From Lentibacillus halodurans (GTDB taxonomy: Bacteria; Bacillota; Bacilli; Bacillales; Amphibacillaceae), in contig NZ_FOJW01000011.1 of NCBI RefSeq assembly GCF_900112045.1, forward strand, positions 62,001 through 126,000: a DNA stretch of 64,000 nt. The letters are read 5' to 3'. Both the position numbers and the translations under genes were made by a program. Numbering within the stretch: the stretch's first letter is position 1; the number at the start of each line of letters is the position of its first letter. A model generated the notes under the pieces. It did no database searches and had not been told where the DNA came from. It saw nothing but the letters and a program-made list of their open reading frames with translations. Positions 27,531 through 35,925 of the stretch are shown here, piece by piece.

Positions 27531-28769
27531 TTATGCCTCATCAATTTGTGTCAGCTGACGCGTTTTTTCAGCAACACTTTCCGGATCAACCTCAATCCTG
27601 GCAACTCCGGATTCCATTGCAACACGAGCAACACTGGACGCTACCAGAGGTGCAACCCTTGGATCAAATGGAGCTGGTATAACATAGTCTGGCGTTAATT
27701 CATCTTCAGTAATAAGAGACGCTATCGCTTCAGCTGCAGCAACCTTCATTTTTTCATTGATGCGGGTTGCCCTGACATCCAATGCTCCTCTGAAAATTCC
27801 GGGGAATGCAAGTACATTATTAACCTGGTTCGGAAAGTCAGAGCGACCTGTCCCAATTACTTTTACACCTGCGTCTTTTGCGTCATCGGGCATAATTTCA
27901 GGATCAGGATTGGCCATCGCGAAAATAACCGGATCATCATTCATTTTCTCTACCATCTCTTTTGATAATAAACCGCCAACCGAAACACCGATAAACACGT
28001 CTGCACCATCCAGGATTTCTTCCAGCGATCCTTCTTGTTTATCTTTGTTGGTCATTTTGGCGACCTCATCCTTGACTTCATTCATCCCATATGGTCTGCC
28101 TTCAAAAATGGCCCCTTTGGAATCGCACATGACCATGTCACGCACACCAAAATTGTATAATAATTTTATAATAGCAATCCCGGCAGCACCGGCACCATTC
28201 GCCACTACTTTGATATCCGAAAAAGATTTACCGGACAGTTTCAGTGCATTAATCAACCCGGCAACCGTCACAATGGCGGTACCATGCTGATCATCATGAA
28301 AAATCGGTATATTCGTTTCTTTTTTCAGACGCTCCTCTATAATGAAGCAATTCGGTGCAGCGATATCTTCCAGGTTGACACCACCGAATGTCGGCTCCAT
28401 CAACTTGACTGTTTCCACAATTTTTTCGACATCATGTGAATCCAGGCAAATTGGAAAAGAATCAACACCGGCAAAACTTTTAAACAGGACGGACTTTCCC
28501 TCCATTACTGGCAAAGCTGCTTCAGCTCCAATATTGCCCAGACCCAAAACAGCCGACCCGTCACTTACAACCGCAACTGTATTGCCTTTCATCGTATAAT
28601 CGTATACAGACTCTACGCGGTCATAGATTTCCTTGCACGGCTCTGCTACACCAGGAGAATATGCTAAGCTTAAATCTCTTGCATTCCGTACGGGAACTTT
28701 CGCGTCGGTTGAAAGTTTACCCTTATTCATTTTGTGAATGTGCAATGCTTCGTCTCTTAGATTCGGCAC
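27531..28769 (-). CDS. ytsJ: Malic enzyme (YtsJ type)
   Basis: 412 residues, close to B. subtilis YtsJ (410). Malic-enzyme N domain: LSLAYSPGVAEPCKEIY, and Mg/malate residues in VFKSFAGVD-like LFKSFAGVDSFP and FHDDQHGTAIV. The NAD(P) domain holds VANGAGAAGIAI. It decarboxylates malate to pyruvate; B. subtilis YtsJ is the NADP-linked main enzyme. The start is GTG 28767-28769, eight bases after GGAG, which gives the family N-terminus (LRDEALHIHK). The transcript would have a leader of about 290 nt from the promoter at 29071-29098. Confidence 0.94.
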   Translation of the reverse strand: MPNLRDEALHIHKMNKGKLSTDAKVPVRNARDLSLAYSPGVAEPCKEIYDRVESVYDYTMKGNTVAVVSDGSAVLGLGNIGAEAALPVMEGKSVLFKSFAGVDSFPICLDSHDVEKIVETVKLMEPTFGGVNLEDIAAPNCFIIEERLKKETNIPIFHDDQHGTAIVTVAGLINALKLSGKSFSDIKVVANGAGAAGIAIIKLLYNFGVRDMVMCDSKGAIFEGRPYGMNEVKDEVAKMTNKDKQEGSLEEILDGADVFIGVSVGGLLSKEMVEKMNDDPVIFAMANPDPEIMPDDAKDAGVKVIGTGRSDFPNQVNNVLAFPGIFRGALDVRATRINEKMKVAAAEAIASLITEDELTPDYVIPAPFDPRVAPLVASSVARVAMESGVARIEVDPESVAEKTRQLTQIDEA

Positions 28770-29046
28770 ACTGTTCACTCCTTTTATTGATTTTTCAGTA
28801 AGCCCGGTAAAGATGACGGATTGAATTTGTGACGTTATGTTTTTACGCTCCTTGTAAAAGAAAAGCACTTTCCTGAGACAATACAGTTTAAGGGATGATT
28901 CCCTTATATTCATATCCTCAATTAAGGTACTTCAACTAAAATACTTGTCCGCGTCCTCAACATAACCACTTTTTTCTTCGATGTTTCACTGCCTAGGGTT
29001 TCTTTATCCCCTCAGCAACATACCCTGAGAAAGTTAAATTAACAGG

Positions 29047-29098
29047 GTGGTCTGACCACTTAATGATTTCATTATAACAGATGGCTTATCTGTGTAAA
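29047..29098 (-). promoter_or_regulatory. Malic enzyme promoter with GntR (FadR/PdhR-type) operator
   Basis: Minus strand: -35 TTTACA (29093-29098), 16-bp spacer, -10 TATAAT (29071-29076). GTGGTCTGACCAC (29047-29059) is a perfect palindrome with the TGGTC-N-GACCA core typical of FadR, PdhR and LldR sites, lying around +10 to +25. The spacer itself is a second palindrome, ACAGAT-N5-ATCTGT (29077-29093). Confidence 0.65.
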
Positions 29099-29139
29099 GA
29101 AGAAAGGTGACGCTCAATTTTCTTATTCTCAGGATTATA

Positions 29140-32100
29140 TCATGGCATTTTCACCTTATCCAGCACAACATTTTCAGCACCAAAATAATGCCGTAACGCT
29201 TGGAGGCACGCTTCATCAGGATGAACCAAATAAGCGTATGATAACTGGTATGATGTCTTTTCCTGCTGATCATAAACGATGACTGGTGTCCTGCCGGGAT
29301 TGTTTCCTGCTATGTTTTTAATCCCTGCCAGCGCTTTTTCATTATTATCTTCTGTTATTTTAATGAATAAACGCTGGTTCTGATCAACCTCCCATTCATG
29401 CTCGCTGAACTCTTCGATGACGGTGATAATCCACTGAAGCTGATTATTCCGGCTTTCGACCTTTCCTTGAAATGTTACGAGCTGCTCTTCCGAAAGCCAG
29501 CGATGAACTTCCCGGTACAAATCCGGAAAAACGACTGCCTCCATATCACCTGTTTCATCACCAATTGTCAGAAATGCCATTGGATCTCCCCGTTTGGTAC
29601 GGATTTTTTTGACAGCCTGTACGATTCCGGCACTGTTCTGGTTTCGTTTTCCGGCCATTTTGGGTGCATCCGCCATGGAGATATACCCATTTGTCTTCAA
29701 AATGTCCCTGTATTTGCTGAACGGATGGCTGGAAACATAAATGCCGAGCAGTTCTTTTTCATCACCCAACTTTTTCATCAGGCTGAAATCTTCTATCGCT
29801 ACATAGTTTTCTTCCAAATCAAGTTTCTGCTGAAACAGGCTTGACTGTCCGCTGAATTCCTTAAACAGCTCGCCCTGTTCCAGTGCCTGGTCAATCGATG
29901 CCAAGAGGCTTGCACGGTTATCATAAACGTCGTCAAAAGCACCTGCCATTATCAGTGTCTCCAACGTTCTGCGGTTGATCACTGTCAGCGACACACGCAG
30001 GCAGAAATCAAACAAACTTTTAAATAAACCATCTTTTCTGACCCGGATAATTTCGTTAACGACCTGGTTGCCAATACCTTTAATCGACAGAAACCCCATC
30101 CGTATCTGATCATTCTCCACGGAATATTTGCCGAAACTTTTATTGATCGATGGCGGGGCTAATGTCAGCCCATGAGCCTTCAATTCTTTTATATACATAT
30201 CTGCCTTATCCTGCTGGCTCCCCACCGAACTCAACAATTCCGCAAAGAAGGCGGCAGGATAGTGTGCTTTTAAGTATGCAAGCTGGTACGATATTTTACT
30301 GTAGGCAACCGCATGACTCCTGTTAAAACCATAATTGGAAAACTTAACAATCCATTGAAAAATTTCCTCGGCAACTTGTGCTGTGTACCCATTATCCAAA
30401 CAGCCCCGGATGAAAGCAGCTTTTTGTTCATCCATTACCTGCTGCTGTTTTTTACTGACTGCCCGCCGTAAAATATCAGCCTGTCCCAGTGAAAATCCGG
30501 CAATTTGATGGGCGATTTGCATGATCTGTTCCTGATAAATCAGTACGCCATATGTTTTTTTCAAAATTGGCTCAAGGTCTGGATGCGGATATTCAATTTC
30601 TTCCTTCCCGTGCTTCCGGTCAATGTAAACCGGGATGTTATCCATTGGCCCGGGTCGAAACAGGGCATTCACCGCAACGATATCCTCGAATGTTGTCGGC
30701 TTCAATCTGCTCAGCACCTGTTTCATGCCCTGTGACTCCAATTGAAACACACCATTCGTCCTGCCTTTTTGCAGCAGTTCATACGTTTGCGCGTCTTCTT
30801 CCGGGATATCCGTTAACGTGAGCGTTTGCCTGCTTGTATAGCTGATCGTCTTTAATATTCGTTCCAGCAGCGTTAAATTTCGTAAACCGAGAAAGTCCAT
30901 CTTTAACAAACCGATTGCTTCGAGATCGTTCATGGCATACTGTGTCAGATAGGTATCATGGGTGCCGGCAGTTAACGGGACATCCTCTACGATCGGTTCC
31001 TCGCTGATAACCACACCAGCTGCATGTGTCGACAAATGTCTTGGCAGTCCCTCCAGTTTTGCTGCAATGGTGAATAATGCCTTCAATTTGTCCGACTGCC
31101 GAATATATTGCTGCAAGTCTGCAGATTCTTTCACATACGCTGAGATCGGCTGCTTCGCCTGAACAGGGATTTTTTTTAATATAAAATTAGCATCCTGCTT
31201 GTCCACATCCATTGTTTTCATTAGTTCCCGCAGCAGTGATCTTGCAGCAAACGTACCAAACGTAATTATTTGCGCAACATGGTCATTTCCATATTTATCA
31301 CGGACGTAATCAATGACTTCATCCCGTCTGTGATCCGAAAAATCGATATCAATATCTGGCATCGTAATACGCTCGGGATTCAGGAAACGTTCGAACAATA
31401 AATCATATTGTATCGGATCGATTTCCGTAATACCGAGTACATAGGCAACGAGCGACCCCGCAGCTGATCCGCGGCCGGGTCCGACTAAAATATTCTGTTC
31501 TTTGGCATAAGCGATAAAATCCCAGACGATTAAAAAATAGTCACTGAATTGCATTGATTTAATGATCCCCAGTTCATAGGCAAGACGCGCCTCTATTTCA
31601 TCCGAGACAATATCATATTTTTGTTTGGTGTTTTCCCGGCATATGTTTTCGAGATATGTATGAGTATCCACCTCTTCCGGAACAGGGTAGGATGGCAGCA
31701 TTTTACGGTCAAAGTCAAACGTGACATGGCATTTTTCGGCAATCATACCAGTTTCATGAATGATTTCAGGCCAATCTGCATCAAACAGTTGCTCCATTTC
31801 TGCCTGCGATCGCAAATGACGCTGTTTTACCGTTGCATCTGTTATCCGCATCGACCATTTCTTATCATGTTTCATGGATTGTAGACAATCATATGCGAGA
31901 TCGTCTTTTTCACCCAGGTACCTGACATCGTTCAGTAATACAGCATTCGTCTGATACATGTCATGAAAAGCTTTTATGGCCTGATTGATATTGCGCTCTG
32001 TAAGCAGCCCGTGATCCTGAACCCCCAGGTAAAAATCAGCCCGGTCAAACATATGCCAGTGTTTTTCCAAATATTCCTTGACATGATCATATGGTTCTTG

Positions 32101-32505
32101 CAGTAATAACGATCCCGGTTTGGATTCAGCCGTAATCAAAATACAAATCAGGTCATCACTGTAAGACTCCAGTTCAGTGTGTTCTATGCCTTTTTTTGGA
32201 GATAGTTGAATACGTGTGCTTAACTTGATTAAATGTTGATACCCTTGATTATTTTTAGCCAAAAGAATACAAAAATCCGGTTCTTCATCAGCAGAAGTAA
32301 CCTTTACATTCATTCCAATGATGGGTTTAATCCCATTTTTTTGACATGCTTTATAAAATGGGATAGCACCATATAAAACGTGTTCATCAGTTAGTGCCAG
32401 CGCACCAAATTGCAGTTCGCGCGCTCTTGCAGCCAGCTTGTCAATCATAATGGTGCTGTTCATGAAACTATATCCGCTTCGGACTTGTAAGTGTGTAAAT
32501 GACAT
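29140..32505 (-). CDS. dnaE: DnaE, DNA polymerase III alpha subunit (DnaE3-type group of Firmicutes)
   Basis: 1121 residues, near B. subtilis DnaE (1115). N-terminal PHP domain (FTHLQVRSGYSFMNST, ALTDEHVLYGAIPFY), palm with the catalytic MPDIDIDFSDHRRDE, fingers VGPGRGSAAGSLVAYVL, a helix-hairpin-helix region and a C-terminal OB fold (FLTIGDETGDMEAVVFPD). In Firmicutes DnaE extends RNA primers before PolC takes over. The start is ATG 32503-32505 after GGGAGGTGGG; in-frame codons further upstream do not look like the family. It is transcribed toward the malic enzyme gene. Confidence 0.96.
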   Translation of the reverse strand: MSFTHLQVRSGYSFMNSTIMIDKLAARARELQFGALALTDEHVLYGAIPFYKACQKNGIKPIIGMNVKVTSADEEPDFCILLAKNNQGYQHLIKLSTRIQLSPKKGIEHTELESYSDDLICILITAESKPGSLLLQEPYDHVKEYLEKHWHMFDRADFYLGVQDHGLLTERNINQAIKAFHDMYQTNAVLLNDVRYLGEKDDLAYDCLQSMKHDKKWSMRITDATVKQRHLRSQAEMEQLFDADWPEIIHETGMIAEKCHVTFDFDRKMLPSYPVPEEVDTHTYLENICRENTKQKYDIVSDEIEARLAYELGIIKSMQFSDYFLIVWDFIAYAKEQNILVGPGRGSAAGSLVAYVLGITEIDPIQYDLLFERFLNPERITMPDIDIDFSDHRRDEVIDYVRDKYGNDHVAQIITFGTFAARSLLRELMKTMDVDKQDANFILKKIPVQAKQPISAYVKESADLQQYIRQSDKLKALFTIAAKLEGLPRHLSTHAAGVVISEEPIVEDVPLTAGTHDTYLTQYAMNDLEAIGLLKMDFLGLRNLTLLERILKTISYTSRQTLTLTDIPEEDAQTYELLQKGRTNGVFQLESQGMKQVLSRLKPTTFEDIVAVNALFRPGPMDNIPVYIDRKHGKEEIEYPHPDLEPILKKTYGVLIYQEQIMQIAHQIAGFSLGQADILRRAVSKKQQQVMDEQKAAFIRGCLDNGYTAQVAEEIFQWIVKFSNYGFNRSHAVAYSKISYQLAYLKAHYPAAFFAELLSSVGSQQDKADMYIKELKAHGLTLAPPSINKSFGKYSVENDQIRMGFLSIKGIGNQVVNEIIRVRKDGLFKSLFDFCLRVSLTVINRRTLETLIMAGAFDDVYDNRASLLASIDQALEQGELFKEFSGQSSLFQQKLDLEENYVAIEDFSLMKKLGDEKELLGIYVSSHPFSKYRDILKTNGYISMADAPKMAGKRNQNSAGIVQAVKKIRTKRGDPMAFLTIGDETGDMEAVVFPDLYREVHRWLSEEQLVTFQGKVESRNNQLQWIITVIEEFSEHEWEVDQNQRLFIKITEDNNEKALAGIKNIAGNNPGRTPVIVYDQQEKTSYQLSYAYLVHPDEACLQALRHYFGAENVVLDKVKMP

Positions 32506-32616
32506 GCTATCCCACCTCCCTTTTGAACATTCATATATGATATCTGCCTTCATTATAGCTAAACAAGCAAAAAACTGCATTTTATAACGTTTAATGTTCA
32601 TTTCATGCATCCTGAC

Positions 32617-32643
32617 ATATCTTGTCCACTGGCATCATAAAAT
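32617..32643 (+). promoter_or_regulatory. Sigma-E type promoter of ytrH-ytrI
   Basis: ATATCT (32617-32622), 13 bp, then CATAAAAT (32636-32643). This fits the sigma-E pattern ATATT(T)/CATACAnT with one difference in each box. It lies about 30 bp ahead of the ytrH start, and ytrHI is a mother-cell sporulation operon in B. subtilis. Confidence 0.6.
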
Positions 32644-32673
32644 GAACCAGTATACTGACAAGGAGTACAAACC

Positions 32674-33006
32674 ATGGAAGAACGATTTATCGCTCAACTC
32701 ATTCATTGTTTTTTTATCGCATTCGGTGTCATTATAGGCGGTGCCATTATCGGCAGTATCGGCGCATTTGCTACAGGCGATGCACCATTCACCCAAATGA
32801 ATCGGATTGCGGACAGGCTGCGGATATGGGCAATTGTTGCTGCAATCGGCGGAACGTTTGATGCCATTGCTAATTTCGAAAAAGGTGTTTTGGACGGATC
32901 TACCTTTGACCTGTTTAAACAAATCATGCTTATTTTAACAGCAATGGGCGGGGTTAAAGCCGGGATTATCATTATCAGCTGGCTGATTCAGGAGGATGTT
33001 GGATAA
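32674..33006 (+). CDS. ytrH: YtrH, sporulation membrane protein
   Basis: 110 residues with three membrane segments (LIHCFFIAFGVIIGGAIIGSI; IWAIVAAIGGTFDAIANF; IMLILTAMGGVKAGIIIISWLI). Sequence and position next to ytrI and opposite dnaE match B. subtilis YtrH, a sigma-E protein needed for efficient sporulation. AAGGAG lies before the ATG. The stop overlaps the ytrI start (TAATG). Confidence 0.9.
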   Translation: MEERFIAQLIHCFFIAFGVIIGGAIIGSIGAFATGDAPFTQMNRIADRLRIWAIVAAIGGTFDAIANFEKGVLDGSTFDLFKQIMLILTAMGGVKAGIIIISWLIQEDVG

Positions 33007-33506
33007 TGCATATTCCGCCATACCATAAGAAGACAACATGGCAGCGGTTTTTGGTTGGAACGTTTGTCGGTGCAGTCATTGCTTACTTTATATTTGTATA
33101 CATGCATGGATCTATGTATGGACAGCTTCTGGAGGAGAATCGTGATCTCAAATCAGAAGTGACTGAACTGAAAAATCAAAATGAAGCATTACTGGAAGAC
33201 AACGAAAATCTAGACGAACAGTCAAAAGCACCCATTAAAGTGGAAACCATCGAAATAACGATTACCAACGAAGAAGATCTGCCGGATAGATTAATTATAC
33301 ATGACCTTGAAGAATTAATGAAGGAAGAAATCGAGCATATCATTGGAAAAGATGTTTCCATTATTTCAGAAAGTGATGGATTATTGACTGCCACTATCGA
33401 GAACAAAAAATTTACAGTGGATGATTTTGAATTCCAGTTTTCGGTCAAAAAACTATATTTAACGAAAACAGTCAAAATTTCAGTAGAGGCTAATATGGCA
33501 GATTAA
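33006..33506 (+). CDS. ytrI: YtrI, sporulation membrane protein
   Basis: 166 residues. A single N-terminal membrane segment (FLVGTFVGAVIAYFIFVYMH) is followed by a coiled coil (about 38-72, LLEENRDLKSEVTELKNQN) and a C-terminal alpha/beta domain. This is the YtrI architecture, a partner of YtrH in the mother-cell membrane. The start overlaps the ytrH stop by one base, with AGGAGG inside ytrH. Confidence 0.88.
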   Translation: MHIPPYHKKTTWQRFLVGTFVGAVIAYFIFVYMHGSMYGQLLEENRDLKSEVTELKNQNEALLEDNENLDEQSKAPIKVETIEITITNEEDLPDRLIIHDLEELMKEEIEHIIGKDVSIISESDGLLTATIENKKFTVDDFEFQFSVKKLYLTKTVKISVEANMAD

Positions 33507-33747
33507 TGTGTAAACATTTCATGCAGCTTTGGCGATTTTGTAGTAAATCCTGTCTCATCCACTGATAATCGGTACAGATTGCGTATTGGAAAGGAGTTGG
33601 CAGTTCAAACTGTATTATTCCCCAGAACAAGATAGCAATAAACCGGTCACATTGAACCACACTAAGTCACAAATCATTTGCAAGTACCGTATTTATTGTT
33701 AAAATCGATACGTTATCAATTTTTATATTTTCGTCCATTACTTATTG

Positions 33748-33779
33748 TAAAAGGCTGTCGAGAACTTATCGACAGCCAG
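33748..33779 (-). terminator. Intrinsic terminator downstream of the SDR remnant
   Basis: GGCTGTCGA and TCGACAGCC are exact inverted repeats with a 7-nt loop. On the minus strand a TTTT run follows, so it once ended the dehydrogenase gene whose 3' end remains at 33823-33954. Confidence 0.75.
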
Positions 33780-33822
33780 AGTTATTGTGAAAAAACACCG
33801 ATATTTTTGTCTTAACAAATTT

Positions 33823-33954
33823 TTACCAAGGTTGACTTGTTGGGCCAATTGTAAATTCGTTAACATTCGTATCTTCTGGTTGATCAAGGGCAAACGCCAC
33901 AACATTGGCAATTCGATCAGGTGTAATTCCAAATTGCTCGTATAACGCAGTCAT
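33823..33954 (-). pseudogene. C-terminal remnant of a short-chain dehydrogenase/reductase
   Basis: 43 codons remain: MTALYEQFGITPDRIANVVA then FALDQPEDTNVNEFTIGPTS and QPW, stop. This is the standard C-terminus of a common SDR group of Firmicutes (DRIAxxVAFAIDQPED...NEFTVGPTxQPW). The Rossmann and catalytic parts are missing. Stops and AT-rich DNA lie directly upstream, and a MerR-type promoter remains 40 bp ahead, so an internal deletion removed most of the gene. AGGAGGT abuts the ATG too closely to be a normal ribosome site. Confidence 0.8.
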
Positions 33955-33992
33955 ACCTCCTGATTATTACTTTGAAAAAATAATTCATGATT

Positions 33993-34023
33993 AGTATAAA
34001 AGCTAGAGTTAACTCTAACACAA
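33993..34023 (-). promoter_or_regulatory. MerR-type promoter with long spacer
   Basis: Minus strand: TTGTGT (34018-34023), a 19-bp spacer, TATACT (33993-33998). The spacer contains the exact palindrome TAGAGTTAACTCTA (34004-34017). A 19-bp spacer with a central dyad is the mark of MerR-family activated promoters, which often drive SDR genes in Bacillaceae. No merR gene is left here. Confidence 0.55.
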
Positions 34024-34114
34024 GTGGTAAATAAAAAATAAAGCTATTTTTTTGATATCTTTTAGTTAACTTTAAATATAGAGTTCTTTTGCGTTAGCTA
34101 TAGGGAATTGTTTT

Positions 34115-34199
34115 ATGGAAAATATAGCAAAAAGTGTCTTTATAATTGGGACATACTGGAGGAATTGAAGAAGCGACATATATAATGAATGGACATTTC
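34115..34199 (+). pseudogene. N-terminal remnant of an NAD(P)-binding Rossmann protein
   Basis: From ATG 34115 the frame reads MENIAKSVFIIGT and then goes off. Dropping one T at 34154 gives TGGIEEATYIMNGHF, so the joined sequence is FIIGT-TGGIEEAT, a dinucleotide-binding GxxGGxG-type start with one Gly changed to Glu. The gene is then cut by the IS3 fragment. The frameshift plus truncation shows decay. It runs opposite to the SDR remnant at 33823-33954. Confidence 0.5.
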
Positions 34200-34402
34200 A
34201 GAGATCAGTAAAAGCTTTCTGGCAGAACGAGTATCAAACAAATGAGCAATTAGTTCAAGCAATTGAGGAATACATCCATTTCTATAATTTTGAGCGATAC
34301 CAACAAAGATTAAACGGCCTCAGTCCTATGGAGTATAGGAAGAAGGCCGCGTAAATCCTTTTTATTATTTCCACTGTCTACTTGACAGGGAGCAACTGTA
34401 AT
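34200..34402 (+). mobile_element. 3' remnant of an IS3-family insertion sequence
   Basis: One frame gives KAFWQNEYQTNEQLVQAIEE, YIHFYNFERYQQRLNGLSPM and EYRKKAA then stop (34352-34354). This is the conserved end of IS3-family OrfB transposases (IxxYIxFYNxxRxQxxLxGLSPxEYR). The catalytic DDE core and the left end are lost. After the stop, TCCACTGTCTACTTGACAGG resembles an IS3-type right terminal repeat. It is not active. Confidence 0.75.
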
Positions 34403-34426
34403 TGGAACAGTTCAGATTGATCTTGA

Positions 34427-34451
34427 CTAATATTTTTTTGTCTCAGCCTCA
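34427..34451. repeat. Dispersed repeat, copy 1 (GAGGCTGGGACAAAA type)
   Basis: 25 bp with core CTAATATNNTTTTGTCYCAGCCTCA; the second copy is at 56717-56741. The reverse strand reads TGAGGCTGAGACAAAA. Short GAGGCTGGGACA elements are scattered in many Firmicute genomes with unknown role. Confidence 0.6.
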
Positions 34452-34520
34452 TTTTATAGGATAACCATTCTAAAAGATGGTTGATTTTGAATGAAGGGAA
34501 CGAATGTTTTAACTGCTCTT

Positions 34521-34537
34521 AGCAGCCTGAATACACG
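34521..34537 (+). repeat. Dispersed repeat, AGCAGCCTGAATACACG copy 1
   Basis: 17 bp identical to the inverted copy at 50142-50158. It is followed by GAGACTCCTACAGGAACAGC, a sequence type often repeated between genes in Bacillaceae. Confidence 0.6.
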
Positions 34538-34567
34538 GAGACTCCTACAGGAACAGCGGCCTATAGA

Positions 34568-35515
34568 TTAGCCTTCATATTCCTTGCATGACTGTTCCAG
34601 ATCCTTTATCACCTTTTCTGTTTCTTCCCATGTACTGACAGATGCTCCTGCTGCCATTGGATGACCCCCGCCATCATATTTGGTAGCAATCTCATTAACG
34701 ACTGGGCCTTTTGAACGCAGACGGACTCTGATCAAATCATCTTCTTCGATAAAAAATACCCATGCTTTAATCTTCTCAATATCACCCAGGACCCCAACAA
34801 GCTGCCCCGAATCCATCGGACTGACACCATATTCATTCAGAGTAGCTTTTGTCAATTTAACCGAGCTCAATCCGGATTCAGAAAGCTTGAAATGCTGCAG
34901 AATATACCCGCGCAGTCTGGCAATGTTGTCTTTTATGTTATATATACCATCATGAAGGCTGGGACGGTCAAAATCATACGTCACAAGTTCCGCTGCATGC
35001 TGGAGTGTTTTCTTGGTCGTACTTGGGAATAAAAACCTCCCAGTATCACCGACAATACCGGCATAAATAAGGCGCGCTGCATCATTGTTAAAGGTAAATC
35101 CTTCATTTTTAGCGGACTGGTAAAAATCATATATCATCTCACTCGTTGAACTGGCTGTTGTGTCCACCCACATCAGATCACCATAGACATCCACATTTGG
35201 GTGGTGATCAATTTTAATCAGTTTGTCCCCCAAACTATACCGTTCATCACTGATACGGGCAGCATTAGCTGTATCACAGACAATGACCAGCGCATTTTGA
35301 TATGTATGATCAGCAATCTCATCCATCTTAGCCAAAAAGTCCAAGGATGGGTCTTCTTCTCCGACAATGTACACATTTTTATCGGGGAACGATTCGGCAA
35401 TCATCTCCTTCAGACCGGCCTGAGAACCATATGCATCCGGATCAGGGCGTACATGACGGTGAATGATAATCGTTTCATATGTTTTAATCGCTTGAATGAT
35501 CGATGGTATACACAT
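34568..35515 (-). CDS. nrnA: NrnA, nanoRNase/pAp phosphatase (DHH-DHHA1)
   Basis: 315 residues. DHH domain motifs: IIHRHVRPDPDAYGSQ, VIVCDTANAARIS, KIDHHPNVD. The C-terminal DHHA1 domain carries KYDGGGHPMAAGAS. NrnA (YtqI) degrades 2-5-mer RNA and dephosphorylates 3'-phosphoadenosine-5'-phosphate, so it links RNA turnover and sulfate assimilation. AGGAGAATAGT precedes the start. It is divergent from ytpI, as in B. subtilis. Confidence 0.94.
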   Translation of the reverse strand: MCIPSIIQAIKTYETIIIHRHVRPDPDAYGSQAGLKEMIAESFPDKNVYIVGEEDPSLDFLAKMDEIADHTYQNALVIVCDTANAARISDERYSLGDKLIKIDHHPNVDVYGDLMWVDTTASSTSEMIYDFYQSAKNEGFTFNNDAARLIYAGIVGDTGRFLFPSTTKKTLQHAAELVTYDFDRPSLHDGIYNIKDNIARLRGYILQHFKLSESGLSSVKLTKATLNEYGVSPMDSGQLVGVLGDIEKIKAWVFFIEEDDLIRVRLRSKGPVVNEIATKYDGGGHPMAAGASVSTWEETEKVIKDLEQSCKEYEG

Positions 35516-35610
35516 ACTATTCTCCTGACTTTGTCACATTTTTTACTTTCTTAAAAAGAAAAAACAAGCTACAATAAAGTGGAACTTCATTCAGTGTAGG
35601 AGTAGATCAT

Positions 35611-35904
35611 ATGATTATTTTTCCAATTATTATTGTCCTTTCGCTCGTTTTCTGGATTTATTACAAAGTGGCCATCATAAAAAGTGATGATGGGTTGACC
35701 CAAGCTTATTTTAACGCAAAATCACGTATTTGTCTCGGAAGTTTTATTTTCTTTTTTGCCATCAATCAATATGTATTTTACCAGACACAGATTTCATTAT
35801 TTATCGGTATTGTTTTCTTGGTTTTCGGCGGTTTGCATTTGTACGCGGGAATGAAAGAAGTGAAACATTACAGGCGTGAGTGGAACCGGCTGAATTCACA
35901 CTAG
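35611..35904 (+). CDS. ytpI: YtpI, small membrane protein
   Basis: 97 residues with three membrane segments (IIFPIIIVLSLVFWIYY; ICLGSFIFFFAINQYVFY; ISLFIGIVFLVFGGLHLY) and a basic C-terminus (VKHYRREWNRL). Matches YtpI in size, topology and position between nrnA and ytoI. Function unknown. Confidence 0.85.
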   Translation: MIIFPIIIVLSLVFWIYYKVAIIKSDDGLTQAYFNAKSRICLGSFIFFFAINQYVFYQTQISLFIGIVFLVFGGLHLYAGMKEVKHYRREWNRLNSH

Positions 35905-35925
35905 GAGTTCAGAGGTATGATTGAG

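Noticed and set aside
28770-28913. A 48-residue N-terminal extension of malic enzyme
   Set aside because: It lies in the transcript leader, and the GTG at 28767-28769 has a good ribosome site and gives the known N-terminus.
33738-33932. A 64-codon frame on the minus strand over the SDR remnant
   Set aside because: It is in a different frame from the recognisable SDR C-terminus and runs through the terminator hairpin.
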